From positions 264,001 through 328,000 of the forward strand of contig JACEVL010000465.1 of NCBI GenBank assembly GCA_020284085.1: a DNA stretch of 64,000 bases, in the 5' to 3' direction. This document shows positions 1-12,675 of this stretch, one piece after another. Every line of letters starts with the position of its first letter. Within the stretch, counting starts at the first letter, position 1. The DNA is from Aporrectodea caliginosa. Its lineage: Eukaryota > Annelida > Clitellata > Crassiclitellata > Lumbricidae. Both the position numbers and the translations under genes were made by a program. Under the pieces are notes generated by a model. It was not told where the DNA came from and ran no database searches. It was given only the letters and a program-made list of their open reading frames with translations.

Positions 1-3000
1 AATCATGTTGTCAACACCCGCCAACAGGGCGACGTTCATCGATTCTGTAATCCCTTTCTGCAGAACTCGCGGCTTCGACGGAGTTGATATCCACTTCCTA
101 TACCCAGGATCACGAGGAAGTCCGCCAGAAGACAAATACCGTTTCACCTTGTTGCTCCAGGTAATGATAAATGTCACAATGCTGAATTGACGCTACATAA
201 ATTTCATACTTCAAATGCAATAACTGATTGCTTTTCTCGAGATGTTGCCGAATACATGAAAGCTGATAGCTTGCTGCAGAAACTGATCACATGTTTTCTA
301 TATAGATGGACTCATGCCTGGGATGAGCTTGAATGTATCTGCCAGCAATCCGTGGACCTTAACTGGAATCCATGTTGAGTCTACACGGTTCGTTTATGAG
401 AAAGTGGGCCCCCATCGGCTCCATGTTGTCATGCTGGCAGGGATTAGCGAGCGCTCATCATTTGATTCCTGGTAACATTAATTAATTCATTAAGTCGGAA
501 ATTTATATAGCGCCCCTTCCAGGAAACTGCTCAGAGGCGCTCCCGGCTACAAAGTGCCCAAAGAGAGGAGTTTTTAATTTAGTGAGGAAGGTTTCAGGTG
601 GCGTCCCAGGGTGGAGGCGCAGCCACAAAGTTGAGCAAAAGTTGACGCGCGCTGAACCCGTGTTGACACGCCTGAAAGAAATAATTATTGTAAAATATTT
701 CTGCACTACTCAAAAATTGAGTTGATCGGCATATTTGAAATGACTTTCTTGATTGGCCCCTAAGAAATTTCTAATCAATTATAATACAGTAATAATAATA
801 CGGTTCCACATTAAGATTTGCGGTCTCTGTTTTCCTGTAGGAACTGCGCGTCGCCATAAACAACGAGTCTCATTCATCTGGTAATGCTTCTCTGCTTCTG
901 ACTGCTTCAGTTGGCGCAGGAAAAACCACCATTGACAATGGATACGAAGTACCGCTTATTTCCCAGTAAGCAGCGCTTAGCCCTGAAAGGCTTTCACTCC
1001 ATCGATTGTAATTTACACGACGGCATCATTTCTGCCAATATTATATGCATAGCTTAGATGTACCGTAATACTATTCTTATAGGTTAACTATGATAAGCTA
1101 AACGGGTCATATTATTTTGTTATTCAATCCGTGCAGAATAGTTTTTTCTATGCCTTATGTGCAATGGAATACTCACTGTGACCGTGCAAAATGAAGCCTT
1201 TCATGCTAGTTCATAAACTGATAATTAATATTTGAATATTCTTGCAGGTACTTGGACTTTATGAATGTCATAACGTATGATTATAACGGTGTCTGGGACA
1301 CAATAACTGGAATGAATGCTCCCCTCTACCCTCGAGCGGAAGAGTTTCAAATGGACTACGGCGGCGTTAGCAGGGCCACACTCAACCTGGTTTGTAAATG
1401 CTAATTAGTAACTTCTATCGATTCGATGTCTAATGTGCGCACAATGCAACAACTGATGCTGCACCAAAACAAGACGACAATAAGCTCAAAATCCAGAAGA
1501 TCAGTCTGTAATTACGACTATTTATACAGCGTAGTAGGTAGCAAGTTACTTCTAGAACGCTTCACAAAACTGTCCTCTACGACAGATGAGCTAAAACGTT
1601 CACTAGTGTAATACAATTCAGCAATTACACAGATGAATTTACATTGTACTGTCACCCTTCCTGCATAACAAATTATAGGGTTTCTCTTTAAAAATACCAT
1701 TTTTGACAAAACCAGAAACTGCATCGTGAAATATTGTTTCTTCTCCTTAACTCAATCGCCGTTGCAATTGCAACACAACATACACCCTTTTGAGTAACTG
1801 AGAGGGCGTTATACAAGTACTCTTTTACATACATATATACATAATATATCCTACATATACATAAATACATACATTATTAGCTCCTAAATTGCTCATGCGC
1901 TTCGGCGTGAAACTCCGACTACAGCAGTAGTCGGGAGCGCCTCTGAATGGGAAATCTGGTTGAGGCGCTATAACAAGTGTTCAAATACAATTATATACAT
2001 ACATACATACATACATACATACATACATACATACATACATACATACATACATACATACATACATACATACATACATACATACGTACATACATACATACAT
2101 ACATAAACCAATCAATCATTTTTATTGGTCCAGTTCAAATATGACAAGTGTTAAATATAAAATTACGACAGAACTTGAAGTAATAGACAAAAGTAACACA
2201 ATATAAACAGGTATAATAAGAAATGTAGAACAAGGGGCACACCTAGAAGGGAGGGAGCTCTCGCTGTTTATGGGCCTAAGTTGGATATATCAGTGGCTGC
2301 TACTGGCTGGTTTCTTAGAGAGTAAATGTCAACAAGATAAGTTTATTGAAAATAGAAAAGCACAAATGAAATAAAATTCTTCAAAGACGATAAACCGGAC
2401 CAGTGAAGTTATACTGTACATTCATTTTTATGTATGCACGCAAAAATTTTAAATTGAGGAAAACCTGTAGCATTTTTAATGGGTATCGGTAGATTGTTCC
2501 ATATAAGTGGTCCTTGATAACCAATAGAAAATTTACGTATATTAGTTCTGGCATACGGGCATATAGCCTGATAGGAGCGTTTATTTCTACAAATGTCATG
2601 TAGTTAGAATCGTCTGTGTTACCGGAGAAAAAAAGGAGATGAAGGTTAACGGAAGAAGATTCTTATCATATCAATACATTAATTCACCTATTTGAATTTG
2701 CTTAATTTGCTCTATATTTAATAGGTTCAGGTTATCAAAAAGTAATTTAGTACGAGTATTGTAAGAGGAGTTTGTAATAATACGTAATGCTTTTTTTGCA
2801 AGATTTGAAGTTTAGATAAGTGAGATGAGTAGGCTGCAGTCCAGAAAAGGATACAATAAGTCAGGTAAGGGTAAATAAGAGTAGAATATAAGTTCTTAAG
2901 TATTTGTTGAGGTGCGCTATTGTTTTCATTATCCCAATGTTTTTCATAATTTGTTTCGAAATTGCAATAATTATGGAAGTTCCAATTTAGATGCTGATCA

Positions 3001-6000
3001 ATAATAACACCTAAGAATTTTGAAGTTTCCACCTTGGGGATTATAACGTTATCAATATTTAAATCAGTATCTATTATTGGTATGATTTATTTTAGCAGTT
3101 CTGACAATTATGAAGTTAGTTTTAAAGATATTTAAGGATAGTTTGTTTGCTTGTGTTTAGATAAAAAGGGAGAGGGATGCGTGCGTGTATGTTTTTGCGT
3201 GCATACATAAAAGCGTTTGACTCAGTGGATCATAGTATCCTCATAACTAAATTACAACATTATGGTATTCAAGGTTTATCGCTTGATTGGTTTAAAACTT
3301 ATCTCTCAGATCGCACACAGTGTGTTCTTTGCAATGGTAGTCTTTCTAATTTACAACAGATTTTAATTGGTGTTCCGCAGGGATTCATCCTGGGTCCACT
3401 TCTATTTCTCTTATATAGTAGTGATCTTCGTAATTCCTCCCCCTACTAAAGACATTCAAACCTTCGTTCATGGTCCTTTCTCAATCTATTGAGTCTCTCG
3501 ATCTCTTAAGAGCTCCAGTCCTGATGTCCTCGAATCGCCTCTCTCTTAATTCTACACAAACTCAGCTGATCTTGCTTGGCAACCGCCAGCAGCTCCTAAA
3601 ACTCGACTATGACCTACTTACAGAAAAGTTTCCATTGTTCACCTTCTCGACTTCTGTTCTTGACTTGGGTGTTACCCTTGACAGCACTCTTTCGTTTGCT
3701 AAAAACATCTCTGGACTCTTCCGGTCTTGTTCCTATCACCTGAGACGTCTTCGAGCTGTCAGACGATCTGTACCCTCCTCCACTTTTACCTCGATGGTCC
3801 ATACTTTCCTCTGCTCACGCATTGATTACTGCAACTCGCTAATGGTTGGTCTTCTGAAATCTCTCCTTTCACCTCTTCAGTCGGTGCTAAATGAAACTGC
3901 TCGCCTGATTGCCCGCTTTCCTCGCATCTCACATATCTCAGCCTTCATGATCGAGCACTTAAAATGGCTTCCGCTGATTTGCCGCATTTGGTTTAAAGCT
4001 CTTTTCCTTATATCCAGAGTGTGTTTGGGTCAGGTTCCACGCTATCTTTGTGATCTTCTCCGTCGTCCTCTTTCGGCTGCCTCTGGTCGCCCTCTCCGTT
4101 CGTTAGACCGACAAGACCTCTTGGTGCCTCGGACTCGGACTGCAACTGCCCAATACCGCGCTAATTCGTCTGTTGGTCCTTTGCCCTGGAATGACCTTCC
4201 CTCTACGACGCGCTCTATGATCCGAACTGGTGGTACGTCTGTCTCTAACACTTTTCTTTTCTCTTAGGGCTTTTCGCACTGGGAGCGCCACTGATTAGGT
4301 CGTACTGTGAGAGGCGTTTTAGAAATATTGTAAATACAATACAATAACTACATTGAATGTATGCATGAATGCATGTATACACGAATTCTGCCGTCATAAC
4401 CCTTGTATCCGGAGCAAGTACGGAACAAGACCTAACCCGCCTGAGGAATTTTGTTTTTCACTCAACAGCCCTGAGGAATTCTCGTCATGACGACAAGAAT
4501 TCGTACCAACTTTACAATTAATCTTTTATTTTTGGTGTTTGTAGGACTGGTCAGCCAGATATTGGGTTGAATTGGGTGCTCCCAAAGATAAACTTGTGAT
4601 CAGTCTCGCTCTGTACGGTCGATGTTTTACTCTGACGGACGCAGCTCAGAATGGCCTTGGTGCTCCAATTAGCGGTCCATGCAAGGCCGGAGACTACACC
4701 AGTGAAGCCGGCTTCTTGTCTTATTACGAGGTATAATCCAGCCTCATTTCTTTTCAGTGACAGCTGTCTTGTTTTTCTTTGGGAATACATTTTCTTTCTA
4801 AGTATTCAGTTTTTCCATTTTTAGAATAGTGTCCACTAAAGCTTGTGTTTTTCGTTGAGTTGTTGCATTGTAGTCCAATAAGAAATTTTCTCGTTGGCAG
4901 ATTTGCATTGTGCTTAATGAGGGAGCCACCAAAGTCTTTCACGACGAACACAAGACGCCCTATGCATACAAAGGTGATCAATGGGTTGGATACGATGATG
5001 AAGAGAGTTTCCAGATCAAGGTAATCGAATCTAATCTAATGACTTCTATGGCCGTATTTTGAGGTATAATACATGGGCCCGATAGCGCATTGGATAGAAC
5101 ACTGGCACAGAGAGCGAGAGGCGGACATGCTTTGTAGGCTGCTATTAGCGCCGTGTATTGCAGGCTGTTCTGTTAGTAGGATTTATGTCTTCTGTCATTT
5201 GTGTTCTTGTGAGTTGTTTAATTGTCATAACATGTAAATGTACAGCGCAGTGCGTTTGTCAGGCGCTTAATTAAAGAAAAGATATCATTATAATTATGAT
5301 GTCACATACATCAGTCGGTGATCGCTTTGGGCAAACTGGCAATCGGAAATCATTATCCGTAAGAGCTGACATGTTGTAATCTGATGATTAACGGAAACCA
5401 GAAGCAGGATTTGGTGACTTGCAGGTTGAAAGAGATACGTCTTGAGCTCAGAGAGGAGAGTCTAACGTTCAAAGAGATGATCCTAAACTAAAAGAGATTA
5501 TATCGGGGGGGCGATAGCGCATTGGATAACATCTGGCACAGAGAGCGAGAGGTACCTAGTTCGAGCCCCGTAGGGTAGACATGCTTTGTAGGCTGCTATT
5601 AACGCCATTGTATTGCAGGCTGTCTGTTCTGTTAGTAGTTAACCTTCGCAGGACGAAGACATTTTACGATACACGGAGGACGAAGAGGGGTAATTTTTAC
5701 CCCAAAGCAATTTTTAATATCTCAGCTCATAGGTAAGGTACAATAACAAATTAAGTATCAATTCTAATAGTTCTAAGGTCAAGGAATCGATCTATCCTAG
5801 TAAGGATAGTCTGTCAATACCACTTTTCAAGATGGCGGCCAAGATGGCCGCCAAAACACAGAAATATGCATATTTCCGCTCACAGGTAAGATAGAATGAC
5901 AAATGAACCCTCCAATTTCATAGTTCCGAGGTCGAGAAATCCATTTATCGTAGTGAGAATAGTCTGCCAATACCACTTTCCAAGATGGCGGCCAAGATGG

Positions 6001-9000
6001 CCGCCAAAACACAGAAATATGCATATTACCGCTCACATTTATCGTAGTGAGAAGAGTCTGTCAATACCACTTTCCAAGATGGCGGCCAATATGGCCGCCA
6101 AACACAGGAATAGGCTTATGCATAATTATTTCAAGACAGGTAGATGTAGGCTACAATGACAAACGAACCCTCCACTGTCATAGTTCCGAGATCAGAGAAT
6201 CAATTTATCGTAGTGAGAATAGTCTGTCACTGCTACTTTCCAAGACGGCGGCCATCCCTTAGAGGTAAATTAGTATTGGCAGACTATTCTCACTACGATA
6301 AATGGATTCCTTGACCCCGGAACTATGAAAGCGGAGGGTTCATTTGTCATTGTAGCCTACACGTACCTCTGTTTTGAAATATGCATATTTTTGTGCTTGG
6401 CGGCCATCTTGGCCGCCATCTTGGAAAGTGGTATACACAGACTTTTCTCACTACGATAAATGGATTCCTTGACCTCGGAACTATAAAATTGGAGGGTTCA
6501 TTTGTCATTGTAGCATACCTATGAGCTGAAATATGCATATTTCTGTGTTTGGCGGCCATCTTGGCCGCCATCTTGGCCGCCATCTTGGAAAGTGGTATTG
6601 ACAGACTATTCTCACTACCATAAATGGATTTCTTGACCTCTGAACTATGAAAGTTGAGGGTTCATTTGTCATTGTAGCATACATATGAGCCTAAATATGC
6701 ACATTTTTGTGTTTGGTGGCCATCTTGTCCGCCATCTTGGAAAGTGGTATTGACAGACTATTCTCACTACGATAAATGGATTCCTTGACCTTGGAACTAT
6801 GAAATTGGAGGGTTCATTTGTCATTGTAGCATACCTATGAGCGGAAATATGCATATTTCTGTGTTTTGGCGGCCATCTTGGCCGCCATCTTGGAAAGTGG
6901 TATTGACAGACTATTCTCGCTACGATAAATGGATTCCTTGACCTCGGATCTATGAAAGTGGAGTCTTCATTTGTCATTGTAGCATACCTATGAGCTGAAA
7001 TATTCATATTTCTGTGTTTTGGCGGTCATCTTGGCCGCCATCTTGGAAATTGCACTCCCAAAATTATTGCAACTATTGAAATCGAATTCCACGGTAGATT
7101 CAGTACTTTATTTCTGATTACAGGTTACTTATGAAAAATATCTTTGAAAAATGCATATTCACCATGAACGAATTATTAACGACGTCGAGGACGAAGAGGG
7201 GTAAATTTTTACCCCAGGACACTTTGGACTCAAAAATCTTCTTCCCCCAACATGACATTTTCCTGGCTTTGGTGTCAGAATATGTCAAAGGTATTAACTT
7301 GTAAACACATGGAACGTCAAATTATAACTCCCAACGGTTGCTCCGCAATCAGCATTCAAACACCCCTGGGGTAATTATTTACCCCTCTCCGTCCTGCGAA
7401 GGTTAAGATTTCAATTGCATAACATGTAAATGTACAGCGCAGTGCGTTTGTCAGGCGCTTAACCCATTAGGGCCTGAATTTTTATTTTTTCATGAAAGTA
7501 TGAAAATAACTTTATTTCTATCTAATGAAACTCAGTGCCAAACACTATTCAGCTTAAAATTTGTTTTTACCATTTATTTGCAATTTTTACTTTCCGTCCC
7601 CGTTTTGGGGACGCTAGGCACAAATGGGTACGGTTCGTACACGTGAAATTTCAAGGCTGGCATAAATCAACTATTAAGGTTTCATGCATGCAATCAAAAA
7701 GATAAGCATACCAGTAGCTAAACACATAGTTGGAAACATCAAACTCATTGTCTGGTATAATTATGATGATCAATGGTCAAGTAATCAAGGAAAACCATAC
7801 ACTAATGATGACCATAATGTATGTCAAGCTGGTTTGTTGAAATTATTTTGGTACAAAACTTACTATTATTGCAAAGGCTGTTTATGTGACATCATGGCAA
7901 GAGAAAGTTCTACAACAGTTCTAAATAACAGTTCTTGCCTACAGTAACTGCAGGAGTATAGTAGGCCTAAAACAATTCTGATGAATGTCCGGATGTCCCG
8001 ATGTCACATTTGAAGCAAACGTTCCTTACTTTTAGACAGCAGACACCACAGCGACACTGCATGCGACTAGACTGAAGGAATCGATTCATTCTATCAGTGC
8101 GAATCTCTGATGGCACTCGATCTTCAACAGCTTTTAGTCAACCAAGAGGATGGTCAATAGCAACAAGCTCAACACTCTACGGCTAGTAGAATCCAGTGCA
8201 TAGTGAAGTTCCAACTGGTCCAAGGTTGGCGCATAGCTGCATCGGTGTGTTGGTATAGGATCCAAGCATTTTGTTTGCCACATCAGTAGATAAGCAACGA
8301 GAGCCCACCGTGCACCTTTTTCTGGATTTGACAGTATGTGCTGATGTTCTGGTTCATCTTATCAAGTTCTCATGTGTCTGTTGGTGTGGTCGATAACATA
8401 TTCCTGGCCTCCTGAGCGATGTGCACAAACTTTTTTTCGGACCATGACCACCTCTTCACAGTGTTTAGTGGTTCGATGCCATGACAATAATTATTGGAAG
8501 TGTCACCAATCTGTTATCGTTCCAGCAAGTCACCATTATTCCTGACGCTGAATCCAGTCTGTAGCCAAATGTGCCACGGTCTGTTTCTTTGATCTTGTCC
8601 ACAGCACCGGACAACTGCAGTCCTGAGTTGATTATCTGTTCTGGTGGCTGGATTTTCTTACTGCTCAGAATTCAATCATGTTCAGCCTGGTGAAAAATTG
8701 TCAAACTGCAGTGTGAACTTGTCATCAGCTGGAACCTTGACATCACCAGAGTCGCAAGGTCCAAGTTGACTGTCGGACCATCGGTCACTCAAGCCAGCTT
8801 CTTGACACGGATCCATCGGAATACATTATTACACCTGGATCATTTGGAGGACATATGCAAATTCTTGCACACCAGAAGTCCTTGTCATTCTCAAGAATAA
8901 TAATTGTATATTGTCACAATTATTGTGACAATATCACGGACAGTTATACCTCTTCCCTACCAGAATTTACTTGGGTGTTGCATATGACCCAAATGGGCTC

Positions 9001-10089
9001 CATATAGGTCCCATATGGAAAAATGGGTACTAAATGGGCTTCATGTGGGCTTGCAGGTAGAGTTGCTCTTGGCATGCTGAGGAAACACATATGCACATGT
9101 CACTGCAGCTGCAGAAACAGTCAAAGTCGCCTATTAATTATAGCTTAGAAGTTGACGGGTCACTTGTGCCTAGCGTCCCCAAAATGGGGACGGTATATTC
9201 TGGTATAATAAAAAAATCAAACAAACATCTACCAACACTATAAAAACAGATGCAGATACCTAAGAGACAAAATAACATAGGGATATACTCATATTTTTGA
9301 TTGACACGTGCTTTTGCACGATAACTCAAATTTATATTGATAACTTTTAAAAAAATTAAAAAATCAGATATTCACTATTAATATCTCTATAAAAACGCGC
9401 AAACAATGAAATATCTGCCCAATTATACCCCAAATGAAAGATAATTCAGTAGGCTGTTGGTAGCAATAGCTTGTAACACTCAATATTGCTTGCTATTACA
9501 AATAACTCTTTCCAAGCGGGCGTCCCCAAAACGGGGACGCTAGGCACTAATGGGTTAATAAAGAAAAGATTATTATTATTATTATGTCAAAGGATATGAC
9601 TTTTATAGTTGGAACTAAATGACTTCATGTGACAGAACGATCTGAATGTATCAACAATTTCAGAATATTGCATTGTTTTTCGTTGCAGACTTAGCAATAA
9701 GGATACATTTTAGTCTGACGGACGCAGCTCAGAATGGCCTTGGTACACTCAGTCCTACCTTTCCAAAGATTTCAGCAATTGCAGTGTATGCATTTGTTTG
9801 GAAAACGAGTTGAAAATGTGCTAAACATCCGTGGACTGATACAAAATGCATCCATCGATAATTGAATGTGAATCAGATGCTTTGTTTGTTCGATGACTGT
9901 TGATTGGCTGATTGTGACATCTGTCTTTCTGTTCAAACAGGTTGACTACATAAGGGAAAATGGATTCTCTGGCTGGATGGCATGGGCCGTTGATCTGGAC
10001 GATTTCAGTGGAAACCTTGGATGCAATGCAGGACCCTATCCACTTCTCTCGGCTGCTAACGACCGCCTTGTGGGAACACCTGACACAAC
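1..10089 (+). CDS. Gene A, last GH18 chitinase-like module (5' end outside window)
   Basis: Six exons encode the C-terminal part of a glycoside hydrolase 18 domain: 1-160 (partial), 841-965, 1248-1389, 4545-4730, 4901-5020 and 9941-10089. All are bounded by AG acceptors and GT donors in matching phases. The order of motifs is that of animal chitinases: the catalytic region, then [10 protein letters not shown] (equivalent to MTYDxHGxWD), [27 protein letters not shown] and [12 protein letters not shown]. The catalytic motif reads [12 protein letters not shown], so both the third Asp (now His) and the catalytic Glu (now Leu) are lost. Hydrolysis is therefore unlikely, while the Trp and Asp residues of the C-terminal motif remain for sugar binding. 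The reading frame is uninterrupted across all visible exons. A TAA lies directly in the last exon's donor (10091-10093), so an unspliced message would stop there. This module most resembles the third module of gene B: both share the 142-nt fifth exon ending in [10 protein letters not shown] and have homologous introns. Confidence 0.88.
161..840. other. Intron of gene A (after first visible exon)
   Basis: There is no coding potential here. The intron is homologous to the matching intron of gene B module 3 (38696-39437), including a shared retroelement-like 3' fragment around 495-720 that mentions the same gcgcccctt..ggaaact..ctcagaggcgctccc segment. The insertion therefore predates the duplication of these two modules. 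Confidence 0.6.
1990..2104. repeat. (CATA)n microsatellite
   Basis: An almost uninterrupted tetranucleotide array, with one cgta variant near 2082, lies in the gene A intron. A sister (CATA)n array at 41736-41905 occupies the same place in the equivalent intron of gene B module 3. Confidence 0.95.
2340..3110 (-). mobile_element. Non-LTR retrotransposon relic (RT C-terminal part)
   Basis: On the minus strand, 3032-2727 encodes a decayed reverse-transcriptase C-terminal segment with the typical [14 protein letters not shown] pattern followed by [11 protein letters not shown]. The part further 3' (2599-2381) continues in another frame as a late C-terminal region. Frame changes show it is dead. 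The family assignment (CR1/L2/Jockey group) rests on these motifs only. Confidence 0.65.
3130..4348 (+). mobile_element. CR1/L2-like non-LTR retrotransposon relic
   Basis: The segment 3204-3449 encodes part of a reverse-transcriptase domain: [14 protein letters not shown], then the conserved [13 protein letters not shown] block. The catalytic F/YADD segment is missing, apparently deleted near 3450. The segment 3470-4267 encodes the C-terminal part ([16 protein letters not shown], then [29 protein letters not shown] and [14 protein letters not shown]). A short ACAAT-type tail follows near 4336. The copy is 5' truncated and inactive. The same insertion, later interrupted, is found in gene B module 3 at 41930-44530. 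Confidence 0.85.
5080..5300 (+). mobile_element. tRNA-derived SINE, copy 1
   Basis: The copy starts with gcccgatagcgcattggat, which resembles a pol III A box, and continues into a body shared with 5503-9585 and 54930-55073. It ends with aggcgcttaattaaagaaaag and an AT-rich tail. The B-box segment (gagttcgagcccc in the sister copies) is deleted here. It lies in the intron after gene A exon 4901-5020. Confidence 0.7.
5503..5640 (+). mobile_element. tRNA-derived SINE, copy 2 (split by two piggyBac-like insertions)
   Basis: An A-box-like gatagcgcattggataac and a B-box-like ctagttcgagccc are both visible. The body stops at the TTAA where a piggyBac-like element begins. It resumes at 7403-7460 (acatgtaaatgtacagcgcag...) and stops at a second TTAA. 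The last part with the (ATT) tail is at 9555-9590. Copy 1 shows the uninterrupted order of these pieces. Confidence 0.75.
5639..7406. mobile_element. Non-autonomous piggyBac-like element
   Basis: The element is flanked by TTAA on both sides (5639-5642 and 7403-7406), with inverted terminal repeats CCTTCGCAGGACG (5643-5655) and its complement (7390-7402). Subterminal repeats (gaggggtaa..ttttacccc) occur near both ends. TTAA target duplication is characteristic of piggyBac. The interior is a large imperfect palindrome of roughly 150-bp repeats carrying aagatggcggcc motifs, with no transposase frame. Confidence 0.82.
7459..9558. mobile_element. piggyBac-like element with decayed transposase
   Basis: TTAA duplications lie at 7459-7462 and 9555-9558, with termini CCCATTAGGGCCTGA and (complement of the right end) CCCATTAGTGCCTAGCG. 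Subterminal GTCCCC..GGGGAC palindromes occur at both ends. On the minus strand, 8750-7980 reads as a broken piggyBac transposase: a WNDNRLVTL stretch, then [17 protein letters not shown] followed by a cysteine-rich tail ([13 protein letters not shown]) like the C-terminal zinc finger of the family. Stops and frame changes show that it is inactive. Confidence 0.85.
7980..8750 (-). pseudogene. piggyBac transposase C-terminal remnant
   Basis: In different minus-strand frames there are matches to the C-terminal half of piggyBac transposases: the W-x-DN core, a (M..)DKMNQNIS block and the terminal CxC..CC..CFKC zinc-finger-like cluster (about 8095-8010). Multiple stops interrupt them. The remnant lies wholly inside the TTAA-flanked element 7459-9558. 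Confidence 0.7.
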
Positions 10090-10816
10090 GTAAATGTGAC
10101 TTAGATTTATTTGAGCCAATCCCATGAAATATTTAATTTAATTTATTTATTGCAATTATTTTCAAAGCGGGCAAGGTCAGTGAATCTGGGTCGAGGCAAG
10201 AGAGATGTGTATGCAAACAACTTCTTCTATGAAGTGCGTGCAGTAGACTCAAACTCGCACTCGTTTATTTATAGACTTAAGACGGTATCGAGTTGAACAT
10301 GGTGGCGTCGATCTCGAGTGACATAGAACTTTAGCTGCAAATGCTTGGAATGAGTTATGTGATCGTTGAAATTTGGTTTAATTACTTCGCTTATTTTCTC
10401 TGTACTCGCTTTCCCGTAGCGACTATAATTATAGCTTCGATACTATTAAGTTTTCAATGCATTTATGGGGTGAGACTCTGCGTAGACGCTGTCCGTTTGT
10501 GCTGTGTTAGATTCTCAGTTTGCCCTTTTTTTCTATGTAAAACTAAACGATATTATATATATATAACATTTAGAGACCTGGCTAGCTCGAGATATAAATT
10601 TCCGCGATGCAGCTCTATATGTAGGCCTATATGTGTTTACAATTACAAATCTGTTATTAAAATTTACGGGATGATTTTCGCAACGGAGTTTACGAGGTTA
10701 TCTGTACAAGATTTGTACTGTTTGTGGGTTTGTCTATAACAACACAAAACAATAAACTACTACTATCTAATTGCTTAACAATATGTAAGAGGTTGATCGT
10801 ATGACCTATGTTGCAG

Positions 10817-10875
10817 GGTTCCTACCACTCCCAACTGTTGCAACTGCAGCTCCCACAACCGCTACTAACTTGCAC
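10817..10875 (+). pseudogene. Gene A Thr/Pro linker exon, apparently frame-broken
   Basis: The exon is bounded by ttgcag and gtaag exactly like the linker exon of gene B module 1 (24364-24407). Spliced after the exon ending at 10089 it reads through to an in-frame TAA at 10866-10868. A shifted frame reads TVATAAPTTATN, which is the expected Thr/Ala-rich linker. Compared with the module 1 exon, 4 nt are missing near ACTAAC/TTGCAC. The transmembrane form of gene A is therefore probably blocked here, unless another splice path exists. Confidence 0.6.
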
Positions 10876-11192
10876 GTAAGACGTTTTACTAAAATGAGTA
10901 ATTGAAACTGTTTAACAGATAACTTTGTTAAAACAATGTACTTTTATGTTTTTGTGGGTTTACGTATGTGTTTGTACAAATATGAATGTATATATCGACC
11001 AATGCATGTAGGTACGTGTATACACATGTACGTGGGTCTATATGACTGAGAAGGTGAGAGGGCTAGAAACTCAAGGCGAAGGAACTGTAGAAGACATTTC
11101 CAGGCTGAGGGGCCACACCTGGCGTGAGCTGTAGCAGAGCGCATACGCGGGACAACCCTGAGGCCACGCGTCGAAGATCGCAGACAGGCCCT

Positions 11193-12085
11193 TGCTCGGA
11201 TTCAGTTTAAAATTCTCTTTCTTACGTGTAAAACGTTTTTAGGTCAAGCTCCACGCTACCTCTGTGATTTTATGAGACGGCCTATCTCAGCTACCTCTGG
11301 AGAATAGACGTCCTCTCCGCTCTTTCGACCAACATGACCTTCTAGTTCCTCGATCTCGGACTGCCGCAGCACAACATCGTGCCTATGCCTCTGTTGTGGC
11401 CCTTTGCTGTGGAATGACCTATCCTGCATTTTAACTCGTGCTGTGATGTTATCAAGGGGGCACCACTGTTTCTGCTCGTTCTCTTAAGACTTTTCGAATG
11501 GAAATGTAGTTGAGGCAGCACTTCGCACGGATCTAGATTAGGTTGTACTGTAAAGAGGCGCTTTATAAGTCCATAAATAGAATAGAATAGATTAGAATAT
11601 AATAGAACAGAATGGAATAATGAAAAGACCAAAGTGTGAAAAGGACATCACCTCAACAAGACAGTTACGCATGAGGGAAAGAGGTTTGAACTGAATACGC
11701 TGTTGAATAGATAGCCAGTAGAGGTAGTCCCGAATTAAGCCTGAGATGTGATGGCAACACTTTGCAATGTAGCCTATGAGGGTCAAGCAGATGCTTTAAG
11801 AATAGACTGAAGTTTGTGAGTATTAGCGGAGGAGAGACCGATGTATACGACATTCCTGAAGTCAACCCACGTACAAATCAAGACGTGAACCAGAGTAGTA
11901 ATAGCATCCAGTGAAAGAGATCTGCGAATGGAACGTAGTTGACGCAGATGATAGAAGCAGGATCTAGAAACCGAGTTGACCTGATCAGTAATAGAGAGGG
12001 TAGAATCCAAGATAATGTCCAAGTCACAAACAGACGAGGAGAACTGGATGTGAGGGAATCTGTTGATGGTAGATCATTATGTGAT
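11193..12085. mobile_element. Two opposed CR1/L2-like relics that replaced a gene A linker exon
   Basis: The segment 11193-11590 (+) encodes the late C-terminal part of a reverse transcriptase (LGQAPRYLCDFMRRPIS, then WND..). The segment 12022-11783 (-) encodes DIILDSTLSITDQVNSVSRS and HLRQLRSIRRSLS. The flanks match gene B on both sides: 11045-11192 matches 51180-51340 and 12086 onward matches 52042 onward. The block therefore substitutes for about 700 bp that in gene B include the second linker exon (51972-52049). Only the last few bases of that exon survive here, and its donor has changed from GT to GC. Confidence 0.7.
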
Positions 12086-12675
12086 TGTAGCAAGATTTCT
12101 CTATTTCCGTAGAGAACACTTTATCTGGCAAAATTCTACCAAATAAGATTTACCGGAAGTCAAAATTATTTGCACTGATTAGGTGACACAAACCCGTATG
12201 TTTTCACCCTGACAAATTTAGCACTTTAACCACGGGCTGCATTGGTTTCCCATTCACTTTTAATAAACGCTCGTCGTTAAAATGTTTAAACAATTGCGCC
12301 AAATTGAATATTGCAACTTTTTCTTTGACATGATATACCTTTTTAGCATTGACTTAGTGTTCCTTATGCGACTCAGTTGAAGCGTAAATAAAACTGTTTG
12401 GATGGTTGCTTTGCTACAGTGAAAATCAGCGTGGTATTTACAATATTTTTACCCTGTATTTAGATAAAATTTATAAAACGTATGAAAATTAAGAAAAGCA
12501 ACAAGTTGCAAACATCATTTGGCCTATCTTCAATTGTTTTTCTGTAGGCCCTACATCAGTTAAAATTGCTTTCTTCTTTATCCCAGACTGTTAGTGACAT
12601 TTACTTTTAACGAAGCTTCAAATTGTCCCAGTGATTTATAATACTACAACCTGTATATGTTTATTCTGTTTTAAG

